Of a DNA stretch of 64,000 nt, positions 54,070 to 62,769 are shown piece after piece; within the stretch, counting starts at the first letter, position 1, and each line of letters starts with the position of its first letter. The stretch covers positions 4,577,001-4,641,000 of the forward strand of contig NZ_AP021903.1 of assembly GCF_018326005.1 (NCBI RefSeq), read 5' to 3'. Source of the DNA: Pseudomonas sp. Seg1 (lineage in GTDB: Bacteria > Pseudomonadota > Gammaproteobacteria > Pseudomonadales > Pseudomonadaceae). Under the pieces are notes generated by a model, which did no database searches, was not told the origin of the DNA, and saw only the letters and a list, made by a program, of their open reading frames with translations. The position numbers and the translations under genes were made by a program.

Positions 54070-54354
54070 TTATGGCAACTCCTCTGCAATTCGACTCAGT
54101 GCCTGCGCCAGCGCTGCGTTCAGCGCATCGGCCGTCAGGCGCGTGTGCAATGCCCCAAAGAACTCGCCGTCGCGCACGACAAACAGCGCAGGCAAATGAA
54201 AGACCTGATACCGCTCCACCAACCCGCCGTTGTTGCCAGCGTCGATCCAGCAAAGGCGATCAATCGCCAGCGCCATATCCGGCAACACTTCGCGGGCATA
54301 ACGGCAACTGGCGCAGCCGACGCTGGTGAAAATCACCAGCGAAACGCCGCTCAT
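54070..54354 (-). CDS. Thioredoxin-family protein
   Basis: The 94-aa thioredoxin-fold protein has the redox motif C14-A-S-C17 in SVGCASCRYAREVL, a cis-Pro region VFHLPALFVVRDG, and no signal peptide, so it is cytosolic. CASC is unusual compared with CGPC of thioredoxins. It starts at ATG 54354, 100 bp from the divergent PilZ-like gene. It is the first gene of a three-gene run with the PanE-like reductase and the 5'-nucleotidase. Confidence 0.75.
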   Translation of the reverse strand: MSGVSLVIFTSVGCASCRYAREVLPDMALAIDRLCWIDAGNNGGLVERYQVFHLPALFVVRDGEFFGALHTRLTADALNAALAQALSRIAEELP

Positions 54355-54454
54355 CGCCAAAAGCCGTTGGTCGGCGTCGAAATCGGTCAGTTCGGATTCG
54401 ACCACTATACTGGGGGAAACAATGTCAAATGGCCGACACAGGGAGTCTGTGCTC

Positions 54455-54898
54455 ATGGGACGTTTCATTCCTCATCCGGACGAGGTGCCGGTTGAATTAA
54501 CCTTGCTCACGCCTGAGTGCATTTCCAGGCAACAGCTGCACACTATCAGCCTCGGCGGCATCGCTTGCAATTACCACCGTGCCTGGCGCCATGGCACGGC
54601 CCTGCAAGTGCGCATGCCAACGCTCAATGCCGACATCTGTTATCCGGGCTATGTGGCGTGGTGTCTGCGTCGCAAAAAAGGTTATCTGGTGGGGATAGCG
54701 TTCACCGACGAACAAACGCTGTTCAGCGCGCGAATGGGTGAGCAGGTGTGTCAGATCGAACGCTACTGCCGCATGAACGATGCCCACGATGACCTGCAGG
54801 ATATCCAGGCGCTGGCCCTGCAATGGGTCGAACAACATGCCGATGAGTTCTCCCACGACAGCGTTCGCAAGGCTTTTGCCCAGCCAGTGCTGGATTAA
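54455..54898 (+). CDS. PilZ-domain-like protein
   Basis: The 147-aa protein has a PilZ-like beta-barrel (about 8-110): RQQLHTISLGGIACNYHRAW and CYPGYVAWCLRRKKGYLVGIAF. Typical PilZ receptors carry RxxxR and (D/N)xSxxG; here the second motif reads TISLGG (S-L-G-G present, D/N missing) and the RxxxR is not evident. Cyclic-di-GMP binding is therefore uncertain. A helical C-terminal tail follows (VEQHADEFSHDSVRKAF). GGAG is nine bases before the ATG. Confidence 0.7.
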   Translation: MGRFIPHPDEVPVELTLLTPECISRQQLHTISLGGIACNYHRAWRHGTALQVRMPTLNADICYPGYVAWCLRRKKGYLVGIAFTDEQTLFSARMGEQVCQIERYCRMNDAHDDLQDIQALALQWVEQHADEFSHDSVRKAFAQPVLD

Positions 54899-55028
54899 AG
54901 CGGCGTTTGCCCATTGTCGAGCAGGCGCGTAACGCGCTAAGGTTCCGCTCCCCGACGCGCTTAAATCTGCTGTGCTCCGCCGCGCGGGGATCGCTGGCGG
55001 CCGGCACCCGTGACCTGACGAGTAAACG

Positions 55029-56105
55029 ATGGCTGATTTACCGATCAACGACCTAAACGTCGCCTCTAACGAGACCCTGATCACTCCCGATCAGCTCAAG
55101 CGTGATATCCCTCTGAGCGGTGCTGCCTTGCGCACCGTCACCAAGGGCCGTGAAGTCATTCGCAACATTCTTGATGGCACTGACCACCGTCTGTTCGTCG
55201 TGATCGGCCCGTGCTCGATCCACGACATCAAGGCTGCCCACGAATACGCCGACCGTTTGAAGGTGCTGGCTGCGGAAGTCTCCGATACCTTGTATCTGGT
55301 CATGCGCGTGTATTTCGAAAAGCCGCGCACCACGGTCGGCTGGAAAGGCCTGATCAACGATCCGTATCTGGACGACTCGTTCAAGATCCAGGACGGTCTG
55401 CACATCGGTCGCCAGTTGCTGCTGGATCTGGCCGAAAAAGGCCTGCCAACCGCCACTGAAGCCCTCGACCCGATCTCCCCGCAATACCTGCAGGACCTGA
55501 TCAGCTGGTCGGCCATCGGCGCACGTACCACCGAATCCCAGACCCACCGCGAAATGGCTTCCGGCCTGTCCTCGGCCGTAGGCTTCAAGAACGGCACCGA
55601 CGGCGGCCTGACCGTGGCGATCAACGCCTTGCAGTCGGTTTCCAGCCCGCACCGTTTCCTCGGTATCAACCAGGAAGGTGGCGTGTCGATCGTCACCACC
55701 AAAGGCAACGCCTACGGTCATGTGGTGCTGCGCGGTGGTAATGGCAAGCCGAACTATGATTCGGTCAGTGTTGCCCTGTGCGAGCAGGCGCTGAACAAAG
55801 CGAAGATCAAGCCGAACATCATGGTCGATTGCAGCCACGCTAACTCCAACAAGGACCCGGCCCTGCAACCGCTGGTGATGGAAAACGTTGCCAACCAGAT
55901 CCTCGAAGGCAACCAGTCGATCATCGGCCTGATGGTCGAGAGTCATCTGAACTGGGGCTGCCAGGCGATTCCGAAAGATCTCGCCGACCTGCAATACGGC
56001 GTGTCGATCACCGATGCGTGCATCGACTGGTCCGCCACCGAGAACACCCTGCGCAGCATGCACGCCAAGCTCAAGGATGTTCTGCCGAAACGCCAGCGCA
56101 GCTGA
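55029..56105 (+). CDS. Class I DAHP synthase (AroF/G/H type)
   Basis: This 358-aa enzyme catalyses the first shikimate step with class I architecture: FVVIGPCSIHD near residue 60, VMRVYFEKPRTTVGWKGLINDP, GARTTESQTHREMASGLSSAVGFKNGTDGG, and IMVDCSHANSNKDP. It is the E. coli AroF/AroG/AroH type with N-terminal allosteric extension (feedback by Phe or Tyr; which one cannot be read). It stands alone with its own terminator. It is unrelated to the class II synthase at 40472-41818. Confidence 0.94.
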   Translation: MADLPINDLNVASNETLITPDQLKRDIPLSGAALRTVTKGREVIRNILDGTDHRLFVVIGPCSIHDIKAAHEYADRLKVLAAEVSDTLYLVMRVYFEKPRTTVGWKGLINDPYLDDSFKIQDGLHIGRQLLLDLAEKGLPTATEALDPISPQYLQDLISWSAIGARTTESQTHREMASGLSSAVGFKNGTDGGLTVAINALQSVSSPHRFLGINQEGGVSIVTTKGNAYGHVVLRGGNGKPNYDSVSVALCEQALNKAKIKPNIMVDCSHANSNKDPALQPLVMENVANQILEGNQSIIGLMVESHLNWGCQAIPKDLADLQYGVSITDACIDWSATENTLRSMHAKLKDVLPKRQRS

Positions 56106-56123
56106 TACGCGTTTTACAGGCAT

Positions 56124-56155
56124 AAAAAAACGCCGGGCAATGCCCGGCGTTTTTG
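56124..56155. terminator. Bidirectional intrinsic terminator
   Basis: CGCCGGG-CAATG-CCCGGCG with A7 before and T5 after. Serves the DAHP synthase and the convergent GNAT gene. Confidence 0.88.
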
Positions 56156-56165
56156 TATGTGCGAT

Positions 56166-56447
56166 TCAGATTTTCGCGGCGCGCTTCTGATGGCGTTCCA
56201 TGTAGCGCTCGACGTAGGAGCACGACGGGATCACCGTGTAGCCCATTTCTTCGGCGTATTGCAGCGCGCTTTCAGTCAGCGCCGCGGCAATGCCACGGCC
56301 ACGCAGGGCGTTGGGCACGAAGGTGCGATAGATATCCAGGGTCTGTTTCCCCAGATCCATATAGGTCAGGTAGGCACGATGACCGTCCACATTGGTCTCG
56401 AACTGATGACCAGCCTGGTCATGGTGGATGGACAACGCCTCGCTCAT
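56166..56447 (-). CDS. GNAT-family small acetyltransferase (YjdJ-like)
   Basis: The 93-aa protein is a compact GNAT (PF14542) of about half the normal size: DIYRTFVPNALRGRGIAAALTESALQYAEEMGYTVIPSCSYVERYM, with the acetyl-CoA loop RGRGIAA and catalytic-type Cys/Tyr near the C-terminus. GAGGAG is nine bases upstream of ATG 56447. The substrate is unknown. It is convergent with the DAHP synthase. Confidence 0.85.
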   Translation of the reverse strand: MSEALSIHHDQAGHQFETNVDGHRAYLTYMDLGKQTLDIYRTFVPNALRGRGIAAALTESALQYAEEMGYTVIPSCSYVERYMERHQKRAAKI

Positions 56448-57084
56448 CACTACTCCTCGCGGGTCTTGAATTCTGACCCCTACCTTACCGATGTTTTTCC
56501 GGCGAAGGAACATCTACGCCACCCCGTGCCTGATGGACACCGAGAAGAGCCACACCGATCTCGCGCAACCTGGCACCTGATAAATAGTAGGCACCATTGG
56601 CAAAAATGCTCAAGGTACGCTCGTCATCAAGCGAGTTGACGGGGGTTGCTCCGATGGACGCAGGGTGGGCCTGGGAGAAGATCTTCCCGGGCTGCTCACC
56701 TGAACATTGCCGGATGTTGAGACTTAAGACGTGCGGCCTTTTTTAAAGTCACCTCAACATGCAGAAAGATACGCGAAGCAGTGCGCAAAATCGGAACAAA
56801 AGTATGGACGTATTCATCTAGACAGACTTTAGCCAAGACTGCAAAAACAGCACGGAGCAACGGGAACTTTTTCTCATTAACTCGCTCAGCTCGGGGCTTG
56901 CAGCTGGATATTTTTTAAACAACGCAGTTAAAAGTTGCTCGAAAAAGAATCAACGCCTACAATTTTTTTTGCTTCTTGCCTTACGTCAGTTTACTTACTA
57001 CAAGTAATGGGTAGTATGTACGCCGGCTATTTCCTCAATCGGAGGAGACAGCCACTTAATTGAAAGTCCTTGAAGGGGAACACG
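56448..57084. other. Long AT-rich intergenic region before oprI
   Basis: This 637-bp stretch is the longest non-coding gap in the window and is clearly lower in GC than its neighbours. It contains an 85-codon minus-strand open frame without a usable start (56485-56742), an inverted repeat ATGTTGAG/CTCAACAT around 56714-56760, and the oprI promoter at its right end. No tRNA or known small RNA was recognised. Confidence 0.45.
56990..57017 (+). promoter_or_regulatory. Candidate oprI promoter with an inverted repeat
   Basis: TTTACT and TAGTAT are 16 bp apart and lie 68 bp before the oprI ATG. TTACTT-N5-AAGTAA, a perfect 6-base inverted repeat (56991-57007), overlaps the -35 and spacer. Confidence 0.45.
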
Positions 57085-57336
57085 ATGAACAACGTTCTGA
57101 AATTCTCTGCTCTGGCTCTGGCCGCAGTTCTGGCTACCGGTTGCAGCAGCGCATCGAAAGAAACCGAAGCACGTCTGACCGCTACTGAAGACGCAGCTGC
57201 TCGCTCCCAGGCTCGTGCAGACGAAGCTTACCGTAAAGCTGATGAAGCTCTGGCTGCTGCTCAAAAAGCACAACAGACTGCTGACGAAGCTAACGAGCGT
57301 GCTCTGCGCATGCTGGACAAAGCTAGCCGCAAGTAA
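57085..57336 (+). CDS. oprI: Major outer-membrane murein lipoprotein OprI
   Basis: The 83-aa precursor has the lipobox ATGC with lipidated C20, then an Ala-rich heptad coiled coil ([26 protein letters not shown]) and C-terminal Arg-Lys for covalent attachment to peptidoglycan. It is nearly identical to P. aeruginosa OprI and is among the most abundant proteins in the cell. The codon choice is strongly biased, and AAGGGG is a good ribosome site. A strong terminator follows. Confidence 0.96.
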   Translation: MNNVLKFSALALAAVLATGCSSASKETEARLTATEDAAARSQARADEAYRKADEALAAAQKAQQTADEANERALRMLDKASRK

Positions 57337-57357
57337 TAATCCCTCGGGATTGTTATC

Positions 57358-57390
57358 AAGCCGACCCATTTTTTGGGTCGGCTTTTTTAT
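57358..57390 (+). terminator. Intrinsic terminator of oprI
   Basis: AAGCCGACCCA-TTTTT-TGGGTCGGCTT with a T6 run, 22 bp after the oprI stop. Confidence 0.88.
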
Positions 57391-57414
57391 GCGCGATGCT
57401 TTTGTCCGGGCATT

Positions 57415-57449
57415 AAAAAACCCGCCGATGCTGACATCGGCGGGTTTTG
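57415..57449 (-). terminator. Intrinsic terminator of the L,D-transpeptidase
   Basis: AAAAAACCCGCCGATG and CATCGGCGGGTTTTG form a 10-bp stem with A and T runs, just inside the convergent gene end. Confidence 0.85.
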
Positions 57450-57458
57450 TTTCTCAGC

Positions 57459-58448
57459 TTACTGTTGCAGGTCGATCGGTGCGCTCGAGACAATGGGCGC
57501 CGAGGTGCCCGGCGTGCCGATTTCCGTTGGCAGGCCATCCTCGGCCGCAACCACGTCACGCACCACATCCCAGTTCATGCGCAGGTTGTTGGTGATGTCC
57601 TCACGCTTGAGCATCGCGTTGATCACCGCGGTGTGCTTGTCGACTACCGAAGGGTTGCCCTTGTCGTCGATCGGCGTGTGCGCTTCCAGATAGACCTTGC
57701 CGCCACTGCGCCCGAACTTGTAAGCATCGTTGAGGATGCGCACCGAGGTACCGACCGGCACCATGCCGGCCATCTCCAGCACGTTGTTGTTGAACATGCG
57801 GAAGCAGCCGTGGCTGGTGCGCATGCCGATGCCGAACTTCTTGTTCGAACCGTGGATCAGGTAGCCCGGCGTGCCGAGGGTGAACTTGAACGGCCCCAGC
57901 GGATTGTCGGGACCGGCCGGCACCACGTTCGGCAGCGGATCACCGTCGGCGGCGTGTTCAGCCTTGATCGAGGCTGGCGGAGTCCAGGTCGGGTTCGGTG
58001 TCTTGGCGGTGATCGAGGTGTGCGCAATCGGCGAACCCCACCCTTCACGACCGATACCCAGCGGGAAGGTGTACACCACGTTCCGGCCTTTCGGGAAATA
58101 GTAGAGGCGGTATTCGGCAAGGTTGATCACGATGCCTTCGCGCGGGCCCGGCGGCAGAATGAAGCGCGTCGGCAGAACGATTTCGGTGCCGGCACCGGGC
58201 AACCAGGCATCGACGCCCGGGTTGGCCGCGACCATTTCCGAATAGCCCAGATCGTACTTTGTGCCCAGGTCGGCGAAGGTGTCTTCGTACTTGGCTTTGA
58301 TCACCTGCACCTGGCCGATGATGTCTTCACCGGGTGGTGGCAGGGGAAACTCCAATGCAGCAACGGGACCGGCCACACACAGGGCGGCAAGTGACAGGCA
58401 GCGGGTGACGGCAGGAAAGCGCGGCAACATCCGGAAAATCCTTCGCAT
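57459..58448 (-). CDS. L,D-transpeptidase (ErfK/YbiS family)
   Basis: The 329-aa enzyme has an N-terminal signal peptide (FPAVTRCLSLAALCVAGPVAA), a LysM-like segment (about 55-90) and a YkuD catalytic domain with the active site HGSNKKFGIGMRTSHGCFRMFNNN (Cys in SHGC). It would attach OprI to, or cross-link, peptidoglycan in the periplasm. It faces oprI across two terminators, so the substrate and a candidate attachment enzyme are neighbours. ATG 58448 is chosen because the signal peptide begins there; ATG 58481 is possible. Confidence 0.88.
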   Translation of the reverse strand: MRRIFRMLPRFPAVTRCLSLAALCVAGPVAALEFPLPPPGEDIIGQVQVIKAKYEDTFADLGTKYDLGYSEMVAANPGVDAWLPGAGTEIVLPTRFILPPGPREGIVINLAEYRLYYFPKGRNVVYTFPLGIGREGWGSPIAHTSITAKTPNPTWTPPASIKAEHAADGDPLPNVVPAGPDNPLGPFKFTLGTPGYLIHGSNKKFGIGMRTSHGCFRMFNNNVLEMAGMVPVGTSVRILNDAYKFGRSGGKVYLEAHTPIDDKGNPSVVDKHTAVINAMLKREDITNNLRMNWDVVRDVVAAEDGLPTEIGTPGTSAPIVSSAPIDLQQ

Positions 58449-58580
58449 GATCAACAAGGGTATAAGAGCGCGATTGTACACCGCACTTTGAATATTCGGG
58501 GAGACACGCCGATGGGCAGCCAGAACTCTTAATGCAGGAGCTACCGCAGGCTCGGGCCGCGATCGGACGATCTTTTGATC

Positions 58581-58874
58581 TTAAAGCTCGAATCGCAACT
58601 CAGGCCAGATCGGCGACGTGCCGCGCTTCTGCGACTCCAGAATCGCCCGGCACAGCGAGCATAGGCGCTGATCCTGAAACACCCGGCGATCCACGCTCGA
58701 CCAGCGCGGCTGCGCCGGCAGCAGACTGCCGCAGAGGGTGCGATCGGCCGAGCCGCCGAGTTCGAGTTGACGGGTCACCAGATGCACCCGCACTTCCTGG
58801 CAGGCGAACAGATCCAGCTGCTCGTCAGGCTCGATCAGTTGGTAGGCAAACAGGGACCAGGCAGAACGCGACAT
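58581..58874 (-). CDS. Conserved small protein with CxxC pair
   Basis: The 97-aa protein, beginning MSRSAWSLFAYQLIEPDEQLDL, has no signal peptide. C-terminal C-S-L-C (RLCSLCRAILESQKRG) and another Cys (FACQEV, LCGSL) could make a metal or disulfide site, but there is no clear zinc ribbon. I do not recognise the family. GGAG is six bases before the ATG. It lies between tesA and the L,D-transpeptidase on the same strand. Confidence 0.6.
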   Translation of the reverse strand: MSRSAWSLFAYQLIEPDEQLDLFACQEVRVHLVTRQLELGGSADRTLCGSLLPAQPRWSSVDRRVFQDQRLCSLCRAILESQKRGTSPIWPELRFEL

Positions 58875-58931
58875 CGGGGGCTCCAAATAAGGGGGCGCCA
58901 CATTAGCCGAAAGCCTGCCCTTAGAAAAGCC

Positions 58932-59537
58932 TCATAACAGCGGTTTTAGCGTCGGCCAGACATTTTCCAGCAACTTGCCCTGAGCCCCGGCCGCCGGGTG
59001 CAGACCATCGGCCTGCATCAAGTCCGGATGACCGCCCACGCCGTCGAGGAAAAACGGCACCAGCGGGATCTTTTTGTCGTTGGCGAGTTTGCCGTAGACC
59101 TCGGCGAAGGCGTCGGTGTAGCGCTTGCCATAGTTGGGCGGCAATTGCATGCCGAGCAACAGTACCTTGGCGCCGCTCTGGCGGGAGCTGTCGATCATCG
59201 CCGCAAGGTTTTGTTGCAATTGAATGGGCGGCATTCCGCGCAGGCCATCGTTGCCGCCCAATTCGAGGATCACCAGTTCCGGCTTATGCTCTGCAAGCAG
59301 CGCCGGCAGCCGCGCCTGGCCTCCGGCACTGGTGTCGCCACTGATGGAGGCATTGACCACTTTGTCGTCAAAACCCTCCTTCTTGAGCCGTTGTTCGAGC
59401 AACGACACCCATCCCAAGCGGGTATCCAGTCCGAAACCGGCGCTGATACTATCGCCAACGATCAGGACAGTACCCGCCGCTGCGTTCTGGGCCATGCACG
59501 TCAAGGCCAGGCCAGCACTCAAAAACCACACACGCAT
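58932..59537 (-). CDS. tesA: Lysophospholipase/thioesterase TesA (SGNH hydrolase)
   Basis: The 201-aa SGNH hydrolase has a signal peptide (about 1-21) and the four blocks VLIVGDSISAGFG (Ser nucleophile), GDTSAGG, LELGGNDGLRG (Asn) and DGLHPAAG (Asp-His). TesA is a periplasmic thioesterase, protease and lysophospholipase. GGAG is six bases before ATG 59537. Its start and that of the divergent ABC ATPase are only ten bases apart. Confidence 0.9.
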   Translation of the reverse strand: MRVWFLSAGLALTCMAQNAAAGTVLIVGDSISAGFGLDTRLGWVSLLEQRLKKEGFDDKVVNASISGDTSAGGQARLPALLAEHKPELVILELGGNDGLRGMPPIQLQQNLAAMIDSSRQSGAKVLLLGMQLPPNYGKRYTDAFAEVYGKLANDKKIPLVPFFLDGVGGHPDLMQADGLHPAAGAQGKLLENVWPTLKPLL

Positions 59538-59547
59538 CGGATTCTCC

Positions 59548-60231
59548 ATGGGCGCAAGCATTCTCACCGCGAAGAACCTCAGCAAAGTGGTTCCCAGCGC
59601 GGAAGGTGAACTGACTATCCTGCACGAACTCAGCCTGGAACTGAACAAGGGCGACAGCCTGGCCATCGTCGGCGCGTCCGGTTCCGGCAAATCCACCCTC
59701 CTCGGCCTGCTCGCCGGCCTCGACCTGCCCAGCAGCGGCGAAGTCACCCTCGCTGGCCAGAGCCTGAGCAACCTCGATGAAGATCAGCGCGCACGTATCC
59801 GTGCCGAGCATGTCGGTTTTGTCTTTCAGTCGTTCCAGTTGCTCGACAGTCTTAACGCTTTGGAAAACGTCATGCTGCCGCTGGAACTCGATGGCCGCAA
59901 AGACGCCCGCGAGCGTGCCACCGAATTGCTCCAGCGCGTCGGCCTTGGCCAGCGCCTGACGCATTCGCCGCGCCAGCTCTCCGGCGGCGAGCAGCAACGT
60001 GTGGCGATTGCCCGTGCGTTTGCCGCCGAGCCTGACGTGCTGTTCGCCGACGAGCCCACCGGCAATCTCGACAGCCATACCGGCGAGCGCATCAGCGACT
60101 TGCTGTTCGAGTTGAACAAGGAACGCGGCACCACCCTGGTGCTGGTGACCCACGACGAACGCCTGGCTCATCGCTGCCGGCGCCTGATCCGTCTTGAAGC
60201 CGGGCTGTTGGTCGCCCCTCTGGAGCCTTGA
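59548..60231 (+). CDS. ABC transporter ATP-binding protein, YbbA-like
   Basis: This 227-aa nucleotide-binding subunit has Walker A GASGSGKST (about 43-51), Q loop, signature LSGGEQQRVAIARA, Walker B VLFADEPTGNLDS and the H loop VTHD. It belongs to the LolD/MacB/YbbA group that powers FtsX-type permeases. It overlaps the permease gene by one base (TGATG). With tesA divergent, the arrangement equals E. coli tesA-ybbA-ybbP. The transported substrate is unknown. Confidence 0.9.
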   Translation: MGASILTAKNLSKVVPSAEGELTILHELSLELNKGDSLAIVGASGSGKSTLLGLLAGLDLPSSGEVTLAGQSLSNLDEDQRARIRAEHVGFVFQSFQLLDSLNALENVMLPLELDGRKDARERATELLQRVGLGQRLTHSPRQLSGGEQQRVAIARAFAAEPDVLFADEPTGNLDSHTGERISDLLFELNKERGTTLVLVTHDERLAHRCRRLIRLEAGLLVAPLEP

Positions 60232-62735
60232 TGGCACGTCTGCCGCTGTTGCGCCTGTTCAGTCTCGCCATTCGCCAACTGCTGCGCGACGCCCGCGCCG
60301 GGGAATTGCGGGTGTTGTTCTTTGCGTTGGTTGTCGCTGTGGCGGCTAGCACTGCCATCGGTTATTTCGGTGCCCGCCTCAACGGCGCGATGATGCTGCG
60401 CGCAACCGAGTTTCTCGGCGCCGATCTGGTGCTGGAAGGCAGCTCGCCGGCCCGTGACGAGCAGATCAGGAGTGGCACCGAGCTGCGCCTGAAGCATGCG
60501 CAAGTGGTGGAATTCTCCAGCGTTATCGCCACCGACAATGGCATTCAGTTGTCGAGCATCAAAGCCGTCGACCGTGCCTATCCATTGCGCGGCGAACTTA
60601 AAAGTGCGCCAGCGCCCTTTGCCGCAGAACAATCCGGCGGTGAACCACAACCCGGCGAAGCCTGGGTCGAAGCCCGCCTGCTGACGGCGCTGGATCTGAA
60701 GATCGGCGACAGCATCGATGTCGGCATGAAGACGTTGAAACTGACTCGCGTACTGACTTATGAACCGGATCGCGCCGGCAACTTCTATAGCCTGACACCC
60801 CGGGTGATGATCAATCTCGATGACCTTGCCGCCACTGGCGTGGTGCAGCCCGGCAGCCGCGTGAGTTTTCGCGAACTGTGGCGTGGCGAACCACAGGCGC
60901 TGGAAACCTATCGGCAATTGATCAAACCGGGCCTGGCGGCGAACCAGCGAATTCAGGATGCCCGCGACGGCAATCGGCAGATTGGCGGCGCGTTGGGCAA
61001 GGCTGAGCGCTATCTGAACATGGCCAGTCTGGTCGCGGTTCTGTTGGCCGGTGTGGCCGTGGCGTTGTCGGCGAATCGTTTTGCCAGTCGGCGTTTCGAC
61101 GCCAGTGCCTTGTTGCGTTGCCTTGGTTTGTCACGCCGGGAAACCATGCTGCTGTTCAGTGTGCAACTGACCGTGCTGGGGCTGTTCGCCGCACTCAGTG
61201 GCGCGTTGCTCGGCTGGCTGGCACAACTGGGATTGTTCGCGCTGCTGCATGATCTGCTGCCCAGCGATGTTCCACCGGGTGGTGTGTTTCCGGCGATTGC
61301 CGGGATCGGCACCGGGCTGGTGGCCCTGGCAGGTTTCGCCCTGCCGCCGCTCGCCGCGCTGGGTCGGGTACCGCCGTTGCGCGTATTGCGTCGGGACATG
61401 CTACCGATTCCATCGAGCACCTGGATGGTTTACGGCGCCGCGTTGGGCGCGCTGGGTCTGATCATGTGGCGCTTGAGTCTTGATCTGCTGCTGACGTTTG
61501 CCCTGCTCGGTGGCGGTGTCGTCGCGGCGGTCATCCTCGGCGGGCTGCTGCTGTTGTTGCTGAACAGTTTGCGCCGCCTGTTGGCCCGCGCTTCGCTGCC
61601 ATGGCGTCTGGGTCTTGGCCAACTGTTGCGCCATCCATTGGCGGCTGCCGGGCAATCATTGGCGTTTGGTCTGATTCTATTGTCGATGGCGTTGATCGCC
61701 CTGCTGCGCGGCGAATTGCTCGACACCTGGCAAAACCAGTTGCCGAAAAACGCGCCGAACTACTTCGCCCTGAACATCCTGCCGGCGGACAAACAGGCGT
61801 TCACCGATCATCTGATCAAGGTATCGGCGCAAGCGGCGCCGCTGTACCCGGTGGTTCCGGGGCGACTGATCAGCATCAACGGCGAACCGGTGCAGCAAAT
61901 CGTCAGCAAGGATTCGGCGGGCGACCGTGCGGTGCAGCGCGACTTGAGCCTGACCTGGGCGGCGGATTTACCGGCGGGCAACAAGCTCACTGCCGGCCAA
62001 TGGTGGCAAGATCAGCCAACCGACGATGTGCCGGGCGTTTCGGTGGAAGGCAAAGTAGCGGAAAGCCTCAAGCTCAAGCTCGGCGATCACATGGTGTTCA
62101 GTGTTGGCGGCGTCAATCGTGAAGCGAAGGTCACCAGCCTGCGCGAGATCAACTGGGACAACTTCCAGCCGAACTTCTTCATGATCTTCCAGCCCGGCAC
62201 CTTGAAGGATCTGCCGGCAACCTACCTGACCAGTTTCTATCTGGCGCCCGGTCACGATCAGCAGATCATCGAGCTGTCGCGGGCCTTCCCGGCGGTGACC
62301 ATTCTTCAGGTCGAGGCGCTGCTCGAACAGCTGCGCAGCATCCTCGCTCAGGTCACTCTGGCGGTGGAATATGTATTGTTGTTTGTCTTGGCGGCCGGCA
62401 TGGCGGTGCTGTTTTCCGGCTTGCAGGCAACGTTGGATGAACGCATTCGCCAGGGCGCGCTGTTGCGGGCACTCGGCGCCGAGCGCAAGTTGCTGATCAA
62501 GGCCCGACGCATCGAATTCGGCCTGCTCGGCGCGGTCAGCGGTTTGCTTGCGGCCATCGGTTCGGAAGTCGTGAGTCTGGTGCTGTATCGCTACGCGTTC
62601 GATCTGCCGTGGCATCCGCATCCGTGGTTGTTGGTGCTGCCGCTGATTGGCGCGGCGCTGATTGGCGGTGCCGGGGTGTTCGGCACGCGTCGGGCACTCA
62701 ACGCAAGTCCGCTGACAGTGTTGCGCGAGGGTTGA
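60231..62735 (+). CDS. FtsX-family ABC permease, YbbP-like
   Basis: The 834-aa protein has ten predicted membrane helices in the YbbP layout: a first helix (about 24-44), a large periplasmic domain, an FtsX block of three helices, a central pair, a second large periplasmic region (about 500-700) and a final FtsX block (LEYVLLFVLAAGMAVLFSG, RIEFGLLGAVSGLLAAIGSE). GGAG is five bases before ATG 60231, overlapping the ATPase stop. It is the partner of the upstream ATPase. Function is unknown; a role in lipid or lipoprotein handling has been proposed for the class. Confidence 0.88.
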   Translation: MARLPLLRLFSLAIRQLLRDARAGELRVLFFALVVAVAASTAIGYFGARLNGAMMLRATEFLGADLVLEGSSPARDEQIRSGTELRLKHAQVVEFSSVIATDNGIQLSSIKAVDRAYPLRGELKSAPAPFAAEQSGGEPQPGEAWVEARLLTALDLKIGDSIDVGMKTLKLTRVLTYEPDRAGNFYSLTPRVMINLDDLAATGVVQPGSRVSFRELWRGEPQALETYRQLIKPGLAANQRIQDARDGNRQIGGALGKAERYLNMASLVAVLLAGVAVALSANRFASRRFDASALLRCLGLSRRETMLLFSVQLTVLGLFAALSGALLGWLAQLGLFALLHDLLPSDVPPGGVFPAIAGIGTGLVALAGFALPPLAALGRVPPLRVLRRDMLPIPSSTWMVYGAALGALGLIMWRLSLDLLLTFALLGGGVVAAVILGGLLLLLLNSLRRLLARASLPWRLGLGQLLRHPLAAAGQSLAFGLILLSMALIALLRGELLDTWQNQLPKNAPNYFALNILPADKQAFTDHLIKVSAQAAPLYPVVPGRLISINGEPVQQIVSKDSAGDRAVQRDLSLTWAADLPAGNKLTAGQWWQDQPTDDVPGVSVEGKVAESLKLKLGDHMVFSVGGVNREAKVTSLREINWDNFQPNFFMIFQPGTLKDLPATYLTSFYLAPGHDQQIIELSRAFPAVTILQVEALLEQLRSILAQVTLAVEYVLLFVLAAGMAVLFSGLQATLDERIRQGALLRALGAERKLLIKARRIEFGLLGAVSGLLAAIGSEVVSLVLYRYAFDLPWHPHPWLLVLPLIGAALIGGAGVFGTRRALNASPLTVLREG

Positions 62736-62769
62736 TAGACTCCAGCCGTCTTAATCACAAGAAGTTGCC

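Noticed and set aside
56485..56742. 85-codon minus-strand frame before oprI
   Set aside because: No ATG or good alternative start, no recognised family. Recorded as part of the intergenic region only.
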